Assembly: GCA_958510825.1 (NCBI GenBank)
Contig: OY294046.1
Location: forward strand, 73,665,808-73,729,807
Direction: 5' to 3'
Length of the DNA: 64,000 bases
From: Brachypterus glaber
Lineage: Eukaryota > Arthropoda > Insecta > Coleoptera > Kateretidae
Below are positions 48,424-60,405 of this stretch, piece by piece. Under the pieces are notes generated by a model. It was not told where the DNA came from. It made no database searches and saw only the letters and a list, made by a program, of their open reading frames with translations. Every line of letters starts with the position of its first letter. Position 1 is the stretch's first letter. The position numbers and the translations under genes are program-made.

Positions 48424-49240
48424 GCTCATATCCAGGCGTATTTCCAGTTATAGTCCCGTCTTCAAGTTAATAAAAGAGGCTTTACCTGGAAATAATTCAG
48501 GGAGTTAAGATTTTTGGTTTATTAGATAGGGTTTAGGGCCGCAAATAAATAATTTTGCGACACTGAACTCGATTTGGAACTGTCATTTTTTTAACTTCAC
48601 TTCAAAAAACAGACTTTTTAAAATATCTCAAGATTGGTGCATCCTAGAACAAAAAACTTTTGATATGAAAATAAAGAGGACCAAATCTCCAACATTGTTT
48701 GTTTCATATATTTTTTGTACGACTTATAGCTAATTCACGGCACCGCCTTAAACGTTACACTTTAGGGTTTTAGATTTTTCTTTATGACTCGGTTAGGAAG
48801 GTTTTTTTTATGCTTAATACAATGGTGATTCAATCGAAAATCAGTTTACTCGAAATAATGGGGCACAAATGTGTGAATTTTAAAAAAAAAAATAATTTTA
48901 CGTAAATTAAAAAGTAAGTGCCAGATAGATTTTTTAATTTTCACCCAAAACCTAACCGACGATAAAGAACAGTTTTGGTTTTTCGAAAAAAACATTAAAA
49001 ATCTAAAAATGTATAGTGTAACATTTAAGAGATATTTTAAAGATCCGTTTTTTGTGAAAAACACGTTAAAAAAATGACAGTTCCAAATCGAGTTCAACGT
49101 CGCAATTTATTTTTTATTTTTGGCCATTAACCCTACACAATAAACCGAAATCAAAACTCCCTGAATTATTTCCAGGTAAAGCCTCTTTTATTGACCTGAA
49201 GACTGGACTACAACTGGAAATACGCCGACTACTGCTCATA
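48424..49240. repeat. 0.8-kb foldback element
   Basis: ctcatatccaggcgtatttc pairs with gaaatacgccgactactgctcat (in part), and aagaggctttacctggaaat with atttccaggtaaagcctctt. The arms reach inward to near 48720. Non-coding. Confidence 0.8.
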
Positions 49241-49295
49241 TCTTACAATAAAATAATTGCAATCGGCCTTTCTTGAGTAAATCTTAATTTAAATT

Positions 49296-49941
49296 ACATC
49301 GGCACTTAGTGCTACTAAGAGTGCCGATGTATTGAAATTTTCGCCGAAAAGGCAAAATCTTTGACCACCAGTAAAAAAAATTTTGCGTCCGTCTGTCTGT
49401 CTGTCTGTCTGGGTGTAAACTCTCTAACTCCATTTCTACATGAGATATCGACTTGCGGTTTTTTGCATATTGTTTCTTATCTTATTCCGAAGAGCTGATT
49501 AGATTTTGGGGGTAAACGATTGGGGGTAAGGGGGTAAAAATAGGGTAAAATTCCTATTTTTAGTGTTTTTTGTTTAAGGCAATTATTATTGTATTTGGTT
49601 AATTTAGCACTTATATAAAAGATAATTTTAAATTGGTCAAAAAATGTTAAAAACAACGTTTTCCTAAAACGCATTGTTTTCGAGATATTGGCGTTTAAAG
49701 CAGTAAAAGGTTTTTTTAGCATATCTCACATATTTACAACCCGATTTCAAAAAATTACATTTTAAATAAAAGCTCTTTTTAAGCCCTATAAACAATGTTA
49801 TATACAGTTTTTTGCTAGAATATAATGTTTTAAAGAATTTAAAATCAAACAAAACACCTAGTTTGAAATTTGCAAACTAAATGGCTTTAGTGTACAATAG
49901 TGCCGATGTTTTGACATGGTGCTTGCAACGTTTCATCTATT
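49296..49941 (+). mobile_element. Helentron/HINE-like element, copy 6
   Basis: Full ends (acatcggcac hairpin, gcaacgtttcatcta). The segment between the hairpin and the GTCT tract has lost about 60 bases compared with 46646-47340. Confidence 0.75.
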
Positions 49942-50356
49942 TTCCATTATAAATAATTGCATTTATGATTTTTTTAAATTAATTCATCGATTTTGATCAT
50001 GAATGCCTAAAGTGACTGCGCCCAGATTCCCTAGAAATCGCCCATCTGTTACGAGCGTAAAAAACTAAACACTATGTTCTACGATGCTTGCGGCCAGACG
50101 TGTACAAAATTATCGAGATATGCAACATGCAAACCTTAACTTAAATACCGTTCATTATGTATTATATTTACCTAGTGCTTAATTTATAACAAGCTAATGT
50201 GTTCAAATTTAAGGAAAATACGGGAAACATAATGCAAGTCTATAAATTACACATGTTCATGATGTATTGTAAATTCCCAAATCATCATCAATTTTTTTAA
50301 ATAATTTTAAAATTATTTTATATAACTGAAAAAAATTGTAATAGTAATTATATACC

Positions 50357-50556
50357 NNNNNNNNNNNNNNNNNNNNNNNNNNNNNNNNNNNNNNNNNNNN
50401 NNNNNNNNNNNNNNNNNNNNNNNNNNNNNNNNNNNNNNNNNNNNNNNNNNNNNNNNNNNNNNNNNNNNNNNNNNNNNNNNNNNNNNNNNNNNNNNNNNNN
50501 NNNNNNNNNNNNNNNNNNNNNNNNNNNNNNNNNNNNNNNNNNNNNNNNNNNNNNNN
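50357..50556. other. assembly gap (200 N)
   Basis: Exactly 200 unknown bases, a conventional gap size, so the true length is unknown. The 18 bases before the gap (taatagtaattatatacc) recur at 51465-51482. Confidence 0.98.
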
Positions 50557-51578
50557 ATATTTTTTCAGCAAAAAAAAAAAAGAAATCTAAACCATCTTTT
50601 AAAACAAGTATGAAATTTTTACATAATACGATTTAAAAAACCCTTTCAATTCTGGGCAAATTATTAATATAGAATGGGATTTTCACCATTCTTCATCAAA
50701 AATGGCGAGTACGGTGCGGGCGCAAGGTCGCCAAGTAGGTACTCAACTAGCTTTCTCAGCGATCTAAAGGAAACTCTCAATTTCTGAAAATGGTTTTAAT
50801 CATACTAATGATTATTTCACTTTTATGCAAAAAAAAATTCCTCATCGCTACTGTTTACTTTTTCTTTTATTTATTTACTCTTTACAGAAAAAATACCTCT
50901 TCACCTTATGTTCTTACTTTATATTCCTATTTTTTGTAGTATTATTATTGTATTATTTCACCTTATTCCGCAGCACAAATCTTTTGATTTAGGCGGATGA
51001 ACTAAAATTATGTATTTCCTTTTATTGTAATATATTTGTGAATAAATAAAAAGTCCAAACCGTCGTTTTCTCGATTTTGGATATTTGCACGATCGCAATA
51101 CCTTCCCTTCCATTGGTGGGGGCCGGGAAAGTAAAACTCCCTGTATTTATTGCTATAATTTTAGGAATTGTACTTACACAAATTTTCAAAATTATTTTTT
51201 TTTTATAAATTATAATTATCCATGGATATGTAGAATTCACAAAATATCAACCTATGTTGCGCACCCTATCGGCTTTATGGAGCACAGTTGCAATTGAATT
51301 TCCAACTACTGGGCAATCGATTTTAACCACTGAACCTATTTCTTTCTGACTACTTGCAATACTCTTTTCATCACCACAGCTATAAAAGTTTAATTAGTTT
51401 TAGATTTTTAAAGTTCTTATTATTTATATATTTTTATATTTACTAATTTTTAATTCTCATTAATAATAGTAATTATATACCAAGGTAGAGAAGACATTTT
51501 TATAGCCGAGCGTATTAAATCCCGAGCTGCGTAGCAGCGAAGGGGTGTAATAGTGCGAGGCCTCTTTACCGTGGTTTA
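50557..51578. other. non-coding, nothing recognised
   Basis: A GC-richer spot at 50700-50760 (gcgagtacggtgcgggcgca) has no matching repeat. No gene. Confidence 0.35.
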
Positions 51579-52312
51579 TACAGGGTGATCCATAACTGGC
51601 ATGCCAAATTTAAGAGGTGATTCTAGATCCAAAAATATAAAAAAAGTTCCTATAAAGGTTGGTCCGGAAATGAGCCCTAAGGGATCTAGGGCCCTTTAAA
51701 ATTGTAATAAAAATAAGGTTTTTAATTAATAACTCGGGTACCGTTTAAGCTAGAGCGGCGAGCTTTTGCATGTATACTAAGTATTAATAAGGGCAATAAG
51801 TTTATGTTAATTTATTTTTTTAATTTATCCAGAAGCGTGCCCAGACGGGACAAAATATATGAGGCTTAAAACATTTTTGCCCCAAACTTTTCTATGTGTA
51901 TGTTTTTTGGATTTGTTGTAAAAAATATAGATTTCTAGAGTAAAAATACATATAAAATATCATATAGTGTAACACTGTAGGAGCAACCGTTATCAAAAAA
52001 AAATGTCATTAAGAGGAAGTAACATTTTGTGCCACCAAAAACGTTACTTTGTAAAGGCTATTACTCCTTTAATATTAAATTTAGGTGTTTTGGTGTATAA
52101 TACTTTTTTGCTTAGTTTTAAATGAAGAATCACCCTGCAGCATTAAAATTTTATTGGTGCTTTTTTTTGTTCCCCATTCAATACGTCATCTTCGAAGGCC
52201 CGAGCTCCCTTAGGGCTCATTTCCGGAACAACCTTTATAGAACTTTTTTTCATATTTTTGGATGTAGAATCACCTCTTAAATTTCGGTACGCGAGTTCTG
52301 GAACACCCTGTA
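51579..52312. mobile_element. TIR element, 'acagggtg' family, copy 2
   Basis: tatacagggtgatccataac...aaatttaagaggtgattcta at the left pairs with tagaatcacctcttaaattt...ttctggaacaccctgtat at the right. Arms of about 130 bases include ccctaaggg(a/c)tc. Related to 31725-32311, 8230-8450 and 2877-3181. Non-coding. Confidence 0.75.
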
Positions 52313-52328
52313 TTATATATATATAATA

Positions 52329-52370
<42 letters not shown>

Positions 52371-52371
52371 T
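52311..52371. repeat. (TA)n microsatellite and T-run
   Basis: About 50 bases of near-pure TA repeat followed by a T-run, between two transposable elements. Confidence 0.9.
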
Positions 52372-52884
52372 TTTTCTATTTTGCGACTCTTATAAGCTCA
52401 TAATCACAAGCATTTTGCGTGCTCTTATAGGCCCATAAGAGGTCTCTACTTTTTTTTCTGTTGGGTTGGCTACATACAAAAGCCTATCTCTTGACGTTTT
52501 GCGTGCAAATGTCAATGTCGATTTAAAGTATAATTTTTTACAAAATTTTGTGTTTGGGTTATTTTTTACCATGTACAATTGTGGCTTGGTTCATTACAGT
52601 AAAAAAGAGAAGAGATGACTATAAAATATATCAAAATATAATTTGTTCTTAGAATTTTAAACATGGTGTAAACTGTAATGCCAATCCAAAACAAAAATCC
52701 CTAAATCAGTCATCAATTTAAATGTAAGTTCTTTTAATTTTAGAGCAAAATAGAAAAAATTGTATAAAGCACTCGTTTCATAACACGTTTTTAGCGCACG
52801 AGTACAAGTTTAGAAAACAAGCCGGCTTGCGGCGAGTTTTCTAAAGTACTAGTATGTTATGAAACTAGTACTTTAATATACTAT
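52371..52884. mobile_element. 500-base non-autonomous element, copy 3
   Basis: ttttctattttgcgactctt to actagtactttaatatacta; same family and orientation as 25372 and 26606. Internal hairpin with ctagta/tactag. Confidence 0.7.
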
Positions 52885-54109
52885 TTTCGCACTAGCGCAT
52901 TTATACTTATTATTTAAAAATTTGATATCAATAAAAAACTAAAATGTTTGATGGATCTTAATTAACCGCGCAAAAACAAGTAGCGTTTGAAATCGCCATC
53001 TCAGAAAAAAAAATGAATAAATTGATTTATTCAAACTTTCTAGTGAGTGGCATTTTGATATTTTTAAAATGTGTGAAAACATCGGTAAGATGTTTATTTA
53101 TTTAATAATATGGTTATATTCTATTATAATTAATTCATTTATAAATTTGCCATGCTCATTTTTTATCCAATGGCAAAATATTGTTGCATTTTGTTCATTA
53201 AAAATTATAAGCAATGACATGTCTTTGCAGTTCAAGAAAAATTAAGTAGAAGATATCAATTCTTTATAAAATTAACTCCTACTAGGAGAGAAAAAATTAT
53301 TATTGTTATAGATAAAGAAAATTGATTTCACAGTCTAAAAACATGATAAATAATGTATGTTCTAATTTAGAACTTCTAAAGCTGGCAGTGAAAGAAATAT
53401 ATATCACTGAAAAAGTATACTTTGAAACACGAAGCAATTACCTACCTTCAAAGTTTGTTTTTCACACCGATCTAAAACTGAACACAATTTTGCTTACATC
53501 TAGCCAAGTATTTTTACTATAATACTAATTTGTAAGCTATTTTTGCGTTTCATTCATGCTTTCCAGCATACTATGATCCGATTAGAACAAATATAATTTA
53601 TAAAAATTTATTATTTTCAATTAACAATGATTCTCAGTCCGACCGTATTTGTTGGACTGCGTCCAAATGCATCCTAGAGGCCTCTTCAGTCAAAATAATC
53701 GTCTCTAATTAAATTTGTTTCCAATTATTTTACAACATCTGACGATTTTTGTTGTATTTTTATGGCTTCTCTCATGGCAATAAATGCACATTAAAACTTG
53801 GGTTATATTTTATTCCGGTACATTTTATTTACTATTGTTAGGATCTTAAAAATAATTAAGTTTTTGATGGATTTATATTAAACTATGTTATAAAATAATA
53901 AAACACTTGATCAATACAAAAGAACGCAAAGATAATATTGTTTCATGCCGCAAATTAAAAATAGAAAACGTTTTTACTAAGATAATTTAAGCAAAAAAAA
54001 AAAAATAAGATTTATTTTCTGTTTGCTAGATAACAATTTAGTTACTGATTACGAATCAAACCAAATTAGGTAACTAACAGGTTATATTATAACACTCTGT
54101 TAGTTTTAA
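52885..54109. other. AT-rich, nothing recognised
   Basis: At 53636-53700 the minus strand has ctgaagaggcctctaggatg, the kind of sequence found near retroelement ends, without further support. Confidence 0.35.
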
Positions 54110-54560
54110 TAACATCGTCGACGATATGTAATGCTTATAAGCCGTGTTTGTTATCAATCGATAAAAACCGCTCGTTCTCAACTCTGAGACTCAGAGTGTC
54201 CGTCTAGAACGTATTCAAGCGTCAAATCATGCTTCTTCAAATAAATTCCTCTGGGCATATACGATCCTGAACAAAGGGAAGCAAGAGAACCTGTCAGTCG
54301 TGGTGCTTGCCGCGTTATGCGTTATGGATATGGAATCTGGGCGTATCTATAGGCGGGGATTATAAGTGTGCAACAAGTGTGTTTTATTTATGAATGCATG
54401 ACGCCGCCCAGCTGTCATAACCGAGACCCTGGCTGGTTCCTTGCAGGCCGTTTGTCATCTCACGCGCTTGCTCCTATACCCCTTCATAACTCAGCCCCAC
54501 CACTTTCATATCTCATTTAATAATATCTCGACCTATACTACTCGAGCTCCCACCCCGGTT
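54110..54560 (+). other. non-repetitive segment just upstream of the main spalt exon
   Basis: About 450 bases directly upstream of the spalt acceptor are richer in G+C than the surrounding intron and match none of the repeat families in the window. They include ttatcaatcgataa, a cagctg E-box within cgcccagctgtcataac, and tttatttatgaatgcatgac. This suggests conserved regulatory or alternative 5' transcribed sequence, but no start codon, core promoter or binding-site cluster can be proved. No MSRRKQ-type first exon is present in it. Confidence 0.3.
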
Positions 54561-54648
54561 TATTAACGCGCTATGTATTCGAGAGAGCAGACGTGGTTAC
54601 TGCTTCGGTTATATTCTCAACTCGCCTACAATAGTGTTTTGTTTTCAG

Positions 54649-57536
54649 ATGGCCCGGACCCGGCAACCGTACTCGCGCAAGAGGTTATTCCCGAAGTGCT
54701 GATGTGCCAGCGGTGTCAAGAACAATTTACAGACGTACAGGAGTACTTAACGCACAAAGCTGAATGTGAAAAGAAAGCGATAAAGCACGACGACCCCGCT
54801 CACTCCGATCCCGAGGACATGGTTGTGTCCGAAGAAGAGGATGACGAAGAAGAGGACGAGACGGGCGGAAAACAGATCGAGCGCCTGCGGCGGCATCGAC
54901 AGGACGCCGCGAACAACAACAGTGTAAACGAAAATTCACCTGAAGAAGAAACCGGCGAACAAGCTGAGTTTCCATTCCCCGTTCCGGCACCAGCCGCCCC
55001 CGGTCACGTCACCTTGGAAGCACTACAAAACACAAAAGTGGCCGTAGCACAATTTGCCGCCACTGCCATGGCAAACAACGGCAACAATGAAGCTGCTTTA
55101 CAAGAACTGGCGGTACTACAATCAACGCTGTTTACGTTACAACATCAACAGGTGTTACAGTTACAACTTATTAATCAACTGCAACATCAGTTACAAATTG
55201 ACAGAGTTAAAGAAGAAGAAGAAGACGGAACACCAGTGTCACCTCCTCCCTCTGATCATGAAAACGATAATACTACACCTGTGGAGTCGCCTCCTACTCC
55301 TCAAACAATACCACTTTCCAGAGAACCAACACCGGCTTTATTGCCGCCTCCAATAATTCAACCTATGGTTCAACAGCCTCCACCTAAAGAACCTCTAAAA
55401 GAAGTATCGGTGCCTACTAGTATACCTCCTCAAATTCAACCTCCAATGTGTTCTATTTCATCATCGTTAGCATCCACAATTATTATGCATTCAAGTGAAC
55501 CCACACACGAAGAACCAAATACTTTAGATATGTTGCAAAAACGTGCGCAAGAAGTTTTGGACAATGCTAGCCAAGGATTGTTAGCTACAAACTTGGCAGA
55601 TGAATTAGCCTTTAGAAAAAGTAAAGGATCTATGTCACCGTACGATTCTAAGGGCCGTAACGAGCCGTTTTTCAAACATCGATGTCGATATTGTGGAAAA
55701 GTGTTCGGTTCAGACTCTGCTTTACAAATACATATCCGCTCTCATACCGGAGAGCGACCCTATAAGTGCAATGTATGTGGTAGCCGATTTACCACCAAAG
55801 GCAACTTAAAAGTTCATTTTCAAAGACACAGTCAAAAGTTTCCGCATATCAAAATGAATCCCAATCCAGTTCCAGAACATTTAGACAAATATCATCCTCC
55901 ATTATTAGCACAGTTAGGCCAGCAGCCGTCACTGTCTCCTGGCGGTCCGCCTCCACCACCACATATTAGTTTTCCCGGAGGACCTTTCCCACCAAATTCT
56001 CTACCTTTATATAGACCTCCAGGCCCACCTCCTCCACACGAACTAATGAACCGATTACCACCTTCCCCGCACAGATTACAAGATCAGCAACAAAGACTAT
56101 TTCCACCTCATCCGATATTTATGAAAAGAGAAGAACAAGACACACCTGCTGATCTCAGCAAACCTCTAAGATCACACTCACCAATGCCCGAAGATCCGTG
56201 TAAAGTGGAAGATATGTCGTCTGACGAAAGACGGGATTCCATAGATGAAAAGTCACCGCCAATAAATGTTCCTCAAATCCAACCAAAACCAGAACCTAGT
56301 GATATAGAAAACGACCCGGAAAATGAACCAGAGCAAGAAAGGTACTCGTCGCCAATACCGTATGACGAGTGCAGCGTGGATAGCAAATACAGCAACGAGG
56401 ATATGCTAGATCACCGAAGTCCATCCGTTGAGAGGCCAGAACATATGCAAGACGAGCCAGAAAACCTATCAAATAGGACTAGTTCGTTGAACATACCTTT
56501 ATGTATATCAACAGGACAAAGGTTACCGGCTAACTTTCATTTTGGGCAACTGGTCAGTTCACCACCAAGTAGTACTTCTTCCGGTAGTATAGGACCGTAC
56601 TCGCATAATCCATTAGCCGATATTACCAAGGACCCCTCGATTTATACGAATTTGCTGCCCCGACCGGGCAGTAACGACAATTCGTGGGAAAGTTTGATCG
56701 AAGTAACGAAAACTTCCGAAACGAGTAAATTACAACAATTAGTGGATAACATAGAACACAAATTATCTGATCCAAACCAATGTGTGATATGCAATCGGAT
56801 ATTATCGTGTAAAAGCGCGTTACAAATGCACTATAGAACACATACTGGCGAGCGTCCATTTAAATGTAAAATTTGCGGTCGTGCGTTTACGACGAAGGGC
56901 AACCTAAAGACCCATATGGGTGTGCATCGAGCAAAACCACCTATGAGAGTGTTACACCAATGTCCAGTTTGCCACAAAAAGTTCACCAACGCGCTAGTTT
57001 TGCAACAACATATCCGCTTGCACACAGGCGAACCCACTGATCTCACCCCCGAACAAATTCAGGCAGCAGAAGTAAAAGACTTTCCTTCACCGGGAGGCTT
57101 TCCAGGCCTTCCCAATTCCATGCACCCATTCCTTAATCAGGGGTTTTCCGTTCCAGGACTTTCCCCTCTTGGTCCGGGGTTTCCAATGAGCATGAGGTAT
57201 GATGGCAAAGATGAATTTGACGAGGACTTTGATGAAGACGATGATGATGATGACGATATGACGAGCAATTCGGAAAATCAGATGTTGTTGCCGCCGATTT
57301 CCAGTCCTCCGTCGGATATAATAAACTCGGCAGTACCGGTCAACACGATGGCGTCCCAATTTTCTAACAGCGGTATGAACTGTTCGGCAGAGGATCTTTG
57401 TTCGAATCGGACAATGACATCTACTCCTCCTATGCAAAATGGAGAAATTGAAAAATCACCCAGCCAATCGGTAACCAGTCCAGAAAGCTCAGAAATTAGA
57501 TCTTCACCTAATCAAATTTCGACAACTCCCGTCCAG
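54649..57536 (+). CDS. salm: spalt (SALL family) zinc-finger transcription factor, main coding exon
   Basis: This exon encodes most of a Spalt protein, a nuclear C2H2 transcription factor that in insects patterns appendages, tracheae and sense organs, mainly as a repressor. Seen in order: a C2HC finger (codons from 54705; C-x2-C-x12-H-x3-C); an acidic stretch; the family's glutamine-rich oligomerisation segment (about 55098-55199) followed by a VKEE sumoylation-type motif; a finger pair with TGERPYKC linker (55683-55829); a proline-rich segment; PADLS (56145-56159), which fits the CtBP-binding pattern PxDLS; a finger triplet (56781-57023); and an Asp/Glu run near 57210-57260. The acceptor is tgttttgttttcag ending at 54648. 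The exon completes a split codon (phase 1) and ends on a codon boundary at the donor caggtaag (GT at 57537). The frame is open upstream to an ATG at 54573, but the strong acceptor argues against that start. Family membership is very secure; salm versus a single ancestral sal is not resolved. Confidence 0.96.
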
Positions 57537-58011
57537 GTAAGATATTAAATAATAAAATCTTGTGTTAATAGATTCTTTTAAGATTAAACTATTATTTTTA
57601 GACACTATTTATTATAAAAGTCGTTTTTGGTTCGTTTTCTCTTTTCAAGTACAATTTGCCCTATAGATAATTTTCGTAATCAAAAATGCCGTAAGAAATG
57701 GCAATCATTGTTGCATCTATATTATATTTATTCCCTTTAAATACAGATTTTTTTTTTTAATTATATGAAATTTGGTATACCAAAATAGTAATATTTTAAA
57801 GTTAGTTAATTGGAACGTAATTTTAAATAGTTTTAAAAAGAAAAACTTTTTCCAAACGAACACTAAAATATACCTAGTATTAACTGTTCATTCAAATTAA
57901 ATTTATTTACTTAAACTTATGTATAAATATGTCTTTAAAACTAGATTTAAATCAAAAGTATCTGAACAAAAAAAAACAATTCAGGCTTCTTATTTTTTTG
58001 CAATGTTTACA

Positions 58012-58595
58012 TATTTTTATCCAATACATACAGATAATAAGACAATTACCAGCTTTATTTTAAATAGATAAACTCAATAATAACCCCCGCGTGGCTTTTA
58101 CTTTATTGAGTGGATAATTATTTATTTTACCCACTCAACTGTCACTTGTCAAATTATTTTCCTGTAAATGTCATTAAAATTTTTAATAAAAATATGAATT
58201 CCTAAGCTATTTATTGAATAAAACCTTGTATGGCACTCATGGGTAAACCGATATTGCCCTCTCGAAAATTAACCTGCTTGGCTGAAGTTAATTTTCTCAT
58301 GGGCAATATCTTGCTTTACCCATGAGAAAATTAACCGAGAGGGCAATATCGGTTTACCCATGAGTGCCATACAAGGTTTTATTCAATAAATAGCTTAGGA
58401 ATTTATATTTTTATTAAAAATTTTAATGAAATTTACAGGAAAATAATTTGAAAAGTGACAGTTGAGTGGGTAAAATAAATAATTATCCACTCAATAAAGT
58501 AAAAGCCACGCTGGGGTTATTATTGAGTTTATCAATTTAAAATAAAGCTGGTAATTGTCTTATTATCTGTATGTATTGGATAAATAACTATTATC
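58012..58595. mobile_element. palindromic (inverted duplicate) element in spalt intron
   Basis: Two near-identical arms of about 280 bases run from tttttatccaatacatacag to the reverse complement ctgtatgtattggataaata. Single-arm copies occur at 21036-21385 and 61368-61705, so this is an inverted duplication of that element. Its right end lies about 10-15 bases from the acceptor of the exon at 58606. Confidence 0.85.
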
Positions 58596-58605
58596 TTCGT
58601 CATAG

Positions 58606-58882
58606 ATTCCACGTCCTCCATCATCGCAGCAAGCCGGCAGTCCAACACCATCCGAGTGCAACTCACTCGGTGCCCTAGATTTAACTCCGAAAAGTAACAA
58701 TCAACCATCGATCACGAGTCCGGGTCCCAGTCCAGGACCTTCACCAAGTTTGTTCTCCGCTTTCGGGCTGTTGCCACCAGGCGGATCTTCTCCGTTGATG
58801 ACTTCGGCGTTGTCTTCGCTCACTTCTTCAGTATTGACCACCACGTCATTTAGTCCGTTACGACTTGCAGTTGGGCCAACAG
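58606..58882 (+). CDS. salm: spalt, next coding exon (Ser/Pro-rich linker)
   Basis: This 277-base exon continues the spalt frame with no stop. It starts on a codon boundary after ttatcttcgtcatag and ends one base into a codon at the donor aggtaact (GT at 58883). It encodes a Ser/Pro/Thr-rich linker between the finger triplet and the next finger pair, including the segment GALDLTPKS and a run of SPGPSPGPSPS. Low-complexity linkers of this kind are normal between SALL finger clusters. The intron before it is 1069 bases long and is largely filled by a palindromic repeat that ends about 10-15 bases before the acceptor, so the branch point and pyrimidine tract lie at the repeat edge. Exon identity rests on matching phases on both sides, good codon structure and position. 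Confidence 0.9.
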
Positions 58883-59357
58883 GTAACTATTTAGGTATTA
58901 CACTTTCAAATATATTTAAATTAATGTTTGTCTGCATGAAAATAGTAATATTCCTGCAATTGTCAATGCAACACGTCTAGAATATGTATTGGATACCTTT
59001 ATCTGCTAGTTAAATATATCCAAATTTGAAGATTTTTCACACTTAACACTGATTTAATGCATTTACTAAGTCTGTCTGTCTGTCTGTCTGTTGTAATACA
59101 ACAAAATTATTTTTTTGTCGAATCAGTTAACTTGGTAGAAATTATTTAAATTTTGAAAATCAGCCATTTTATAGTATATTAAAACAGTAGTTTCACAATA
59201 GTCGATTTTGGTGCACTCGATGAATGTTTAGAAAATGAACCGCTTGCCATCCAAAACCAAAAAGGCGTATCACAAAATTGCATATAATAAGATGTTTATA
59301 TTTTTTGTCAATCCCTAGACCTAATATCATCCTGATATACGTCCGTTTGGCTTAAGA

Positions 59358-59850
59358 GCGCAGCATTAGGATGAACCCTATTTTTTGTTGTTTTAAAAAT
59401 TTTATTTTGGTGTATCTGAAACATCCTAAAAATATAAGGGTGATCAAACTTCTCTTAAGGTCTTAATTAGACCCCTAAAATCGTGAATTATGCAAAAATC
59501 GTGAAAAATCGTTGAAAATGGGCTGTACTTTTTGTATTTAGTGTTTTAGGGGCAACATTGGCGGATTTTCGGCACATGCTGAAATGTTTTGATCATTTTG
59601 AAATTTAGCATATAATTTTGTACACTCAAAAAGAAACAACTTAGATTTCAAGACTTCAATTTTCCACTGATACAAAAAGTACAGTCCATTTTCAAGTATT
59701 TTTTACGATTTTTGAGTAGTTTCACGATTTTAGGGGCCAATTGAGACCCTTAGAGAAGTTTTGATCACCCCATATTTTCAGGATGTTTCAGATACACCAG
59801 AATGAAAGTATTAAAACAATAACAAAAAATAAGGTCCACTCTAGTGCAAC
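59358..59850. repeat. foldback element in spalt intron
   Basis: cctattttttgttgttttaa pairs with ttaaaacaataacaaaaaat, and tggtgtatctgaaacatcct with aggatgtttcagatacacca. The loop is near 59560-59640. A (tctg)n run lies separately at 59071-59090. The right end is about 110 bases before the exon at 59963. Confidence 0.8.
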
Positions 59851-59962
59851 ATATGTAGTTTAACTATTTATATTTTCGGTTAGAAACATGCTTTAGTCAA
59901 ATTAAATTTAGTATCCGTGTAAATGACCTGTTTGTTGACGTTATTGTGTATTCTGCCAGCAG

Positions 59963-60096
59963 GACGTGGGAACACCACCTGTAATCTGTGCTTCAAGACA
60001 TTCGCGTGTAACTCGGCCTTGGAAATTCACTACAGGAGTCATACCAAAGAACGACCCTTCAAGTGCACCGTTTGTGATAGAGGCTTTTCGACAAAA
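59963..60096 (+). CDS. salm: spalt, exon for finger pair (first finger and start of second)
   Basis: This 134-base exon encodes [20 protein letters not shown] and onward, the family's typical C2H2 finger with the [10 protein letters not shown] linker, then the first half of the next finger up to GFSTK. Two bases complete the codon split from the previous exon. The donor is acaaaa|gtaagt (GT at 60097) on a codon boundary. The second finger's two cysteines are here and its two histidines are in the exon at 62376, so the intron cuts the finger between STK and GNMKQ. The acceptor region reads ccagcag, a tandem NAGNAG acceptor: splicing three bases earlier (exon start 59960) keeps the frame and adds one residue (Ala-Gly in place of Gly). 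The finger sequence is nearly that expected for insect Spalt. Confidence 0.95.
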
Positions 60097-60405
60097 GTAA
60101 GTAATTTTTTAATCTTTTTCACACACGAAAGAAATTCTTGGATTAGAAATAACATTTCTGTAAAATACAATAAAAATCTTTTAAATCATTAAAAGGTTTT
60201 TTTTTTACCAAAATGCGAAAAATAAAATTTTTCGCCCATGCTTAAATTTTATTATCAAACTTTTAACCTTCTTTAAAATTGTGTAACATAATTTTCCACC
60301 ATCATTGCTCCTCTTTGTAAATAAACTTAAATTAACTATTAGTAATTAATCGTAGACCAAAAAGTTAGCAAATTTTAAATTTTCTTAAAACAAATAACTT
60401 TAATA

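Noticed and set aside
53636..53700. Another hammerhead motif (minus-strand ctgaagaggcctct)
   Set aside because: The CTGAAGA box is present but there is no GAAA box after a stem.
54573..54648. ATG at 54573 as the protein start
   Set aside because: The 25 codons it adds are unlike Spalt N-termini and a strong pyrimidine-rich acceptor ends at 54648.
54727..57437. Several long frames antisense to the main spalt exon
   Set aside because: They are shadows of the spalt reading frame in GC-richer coding sequence.
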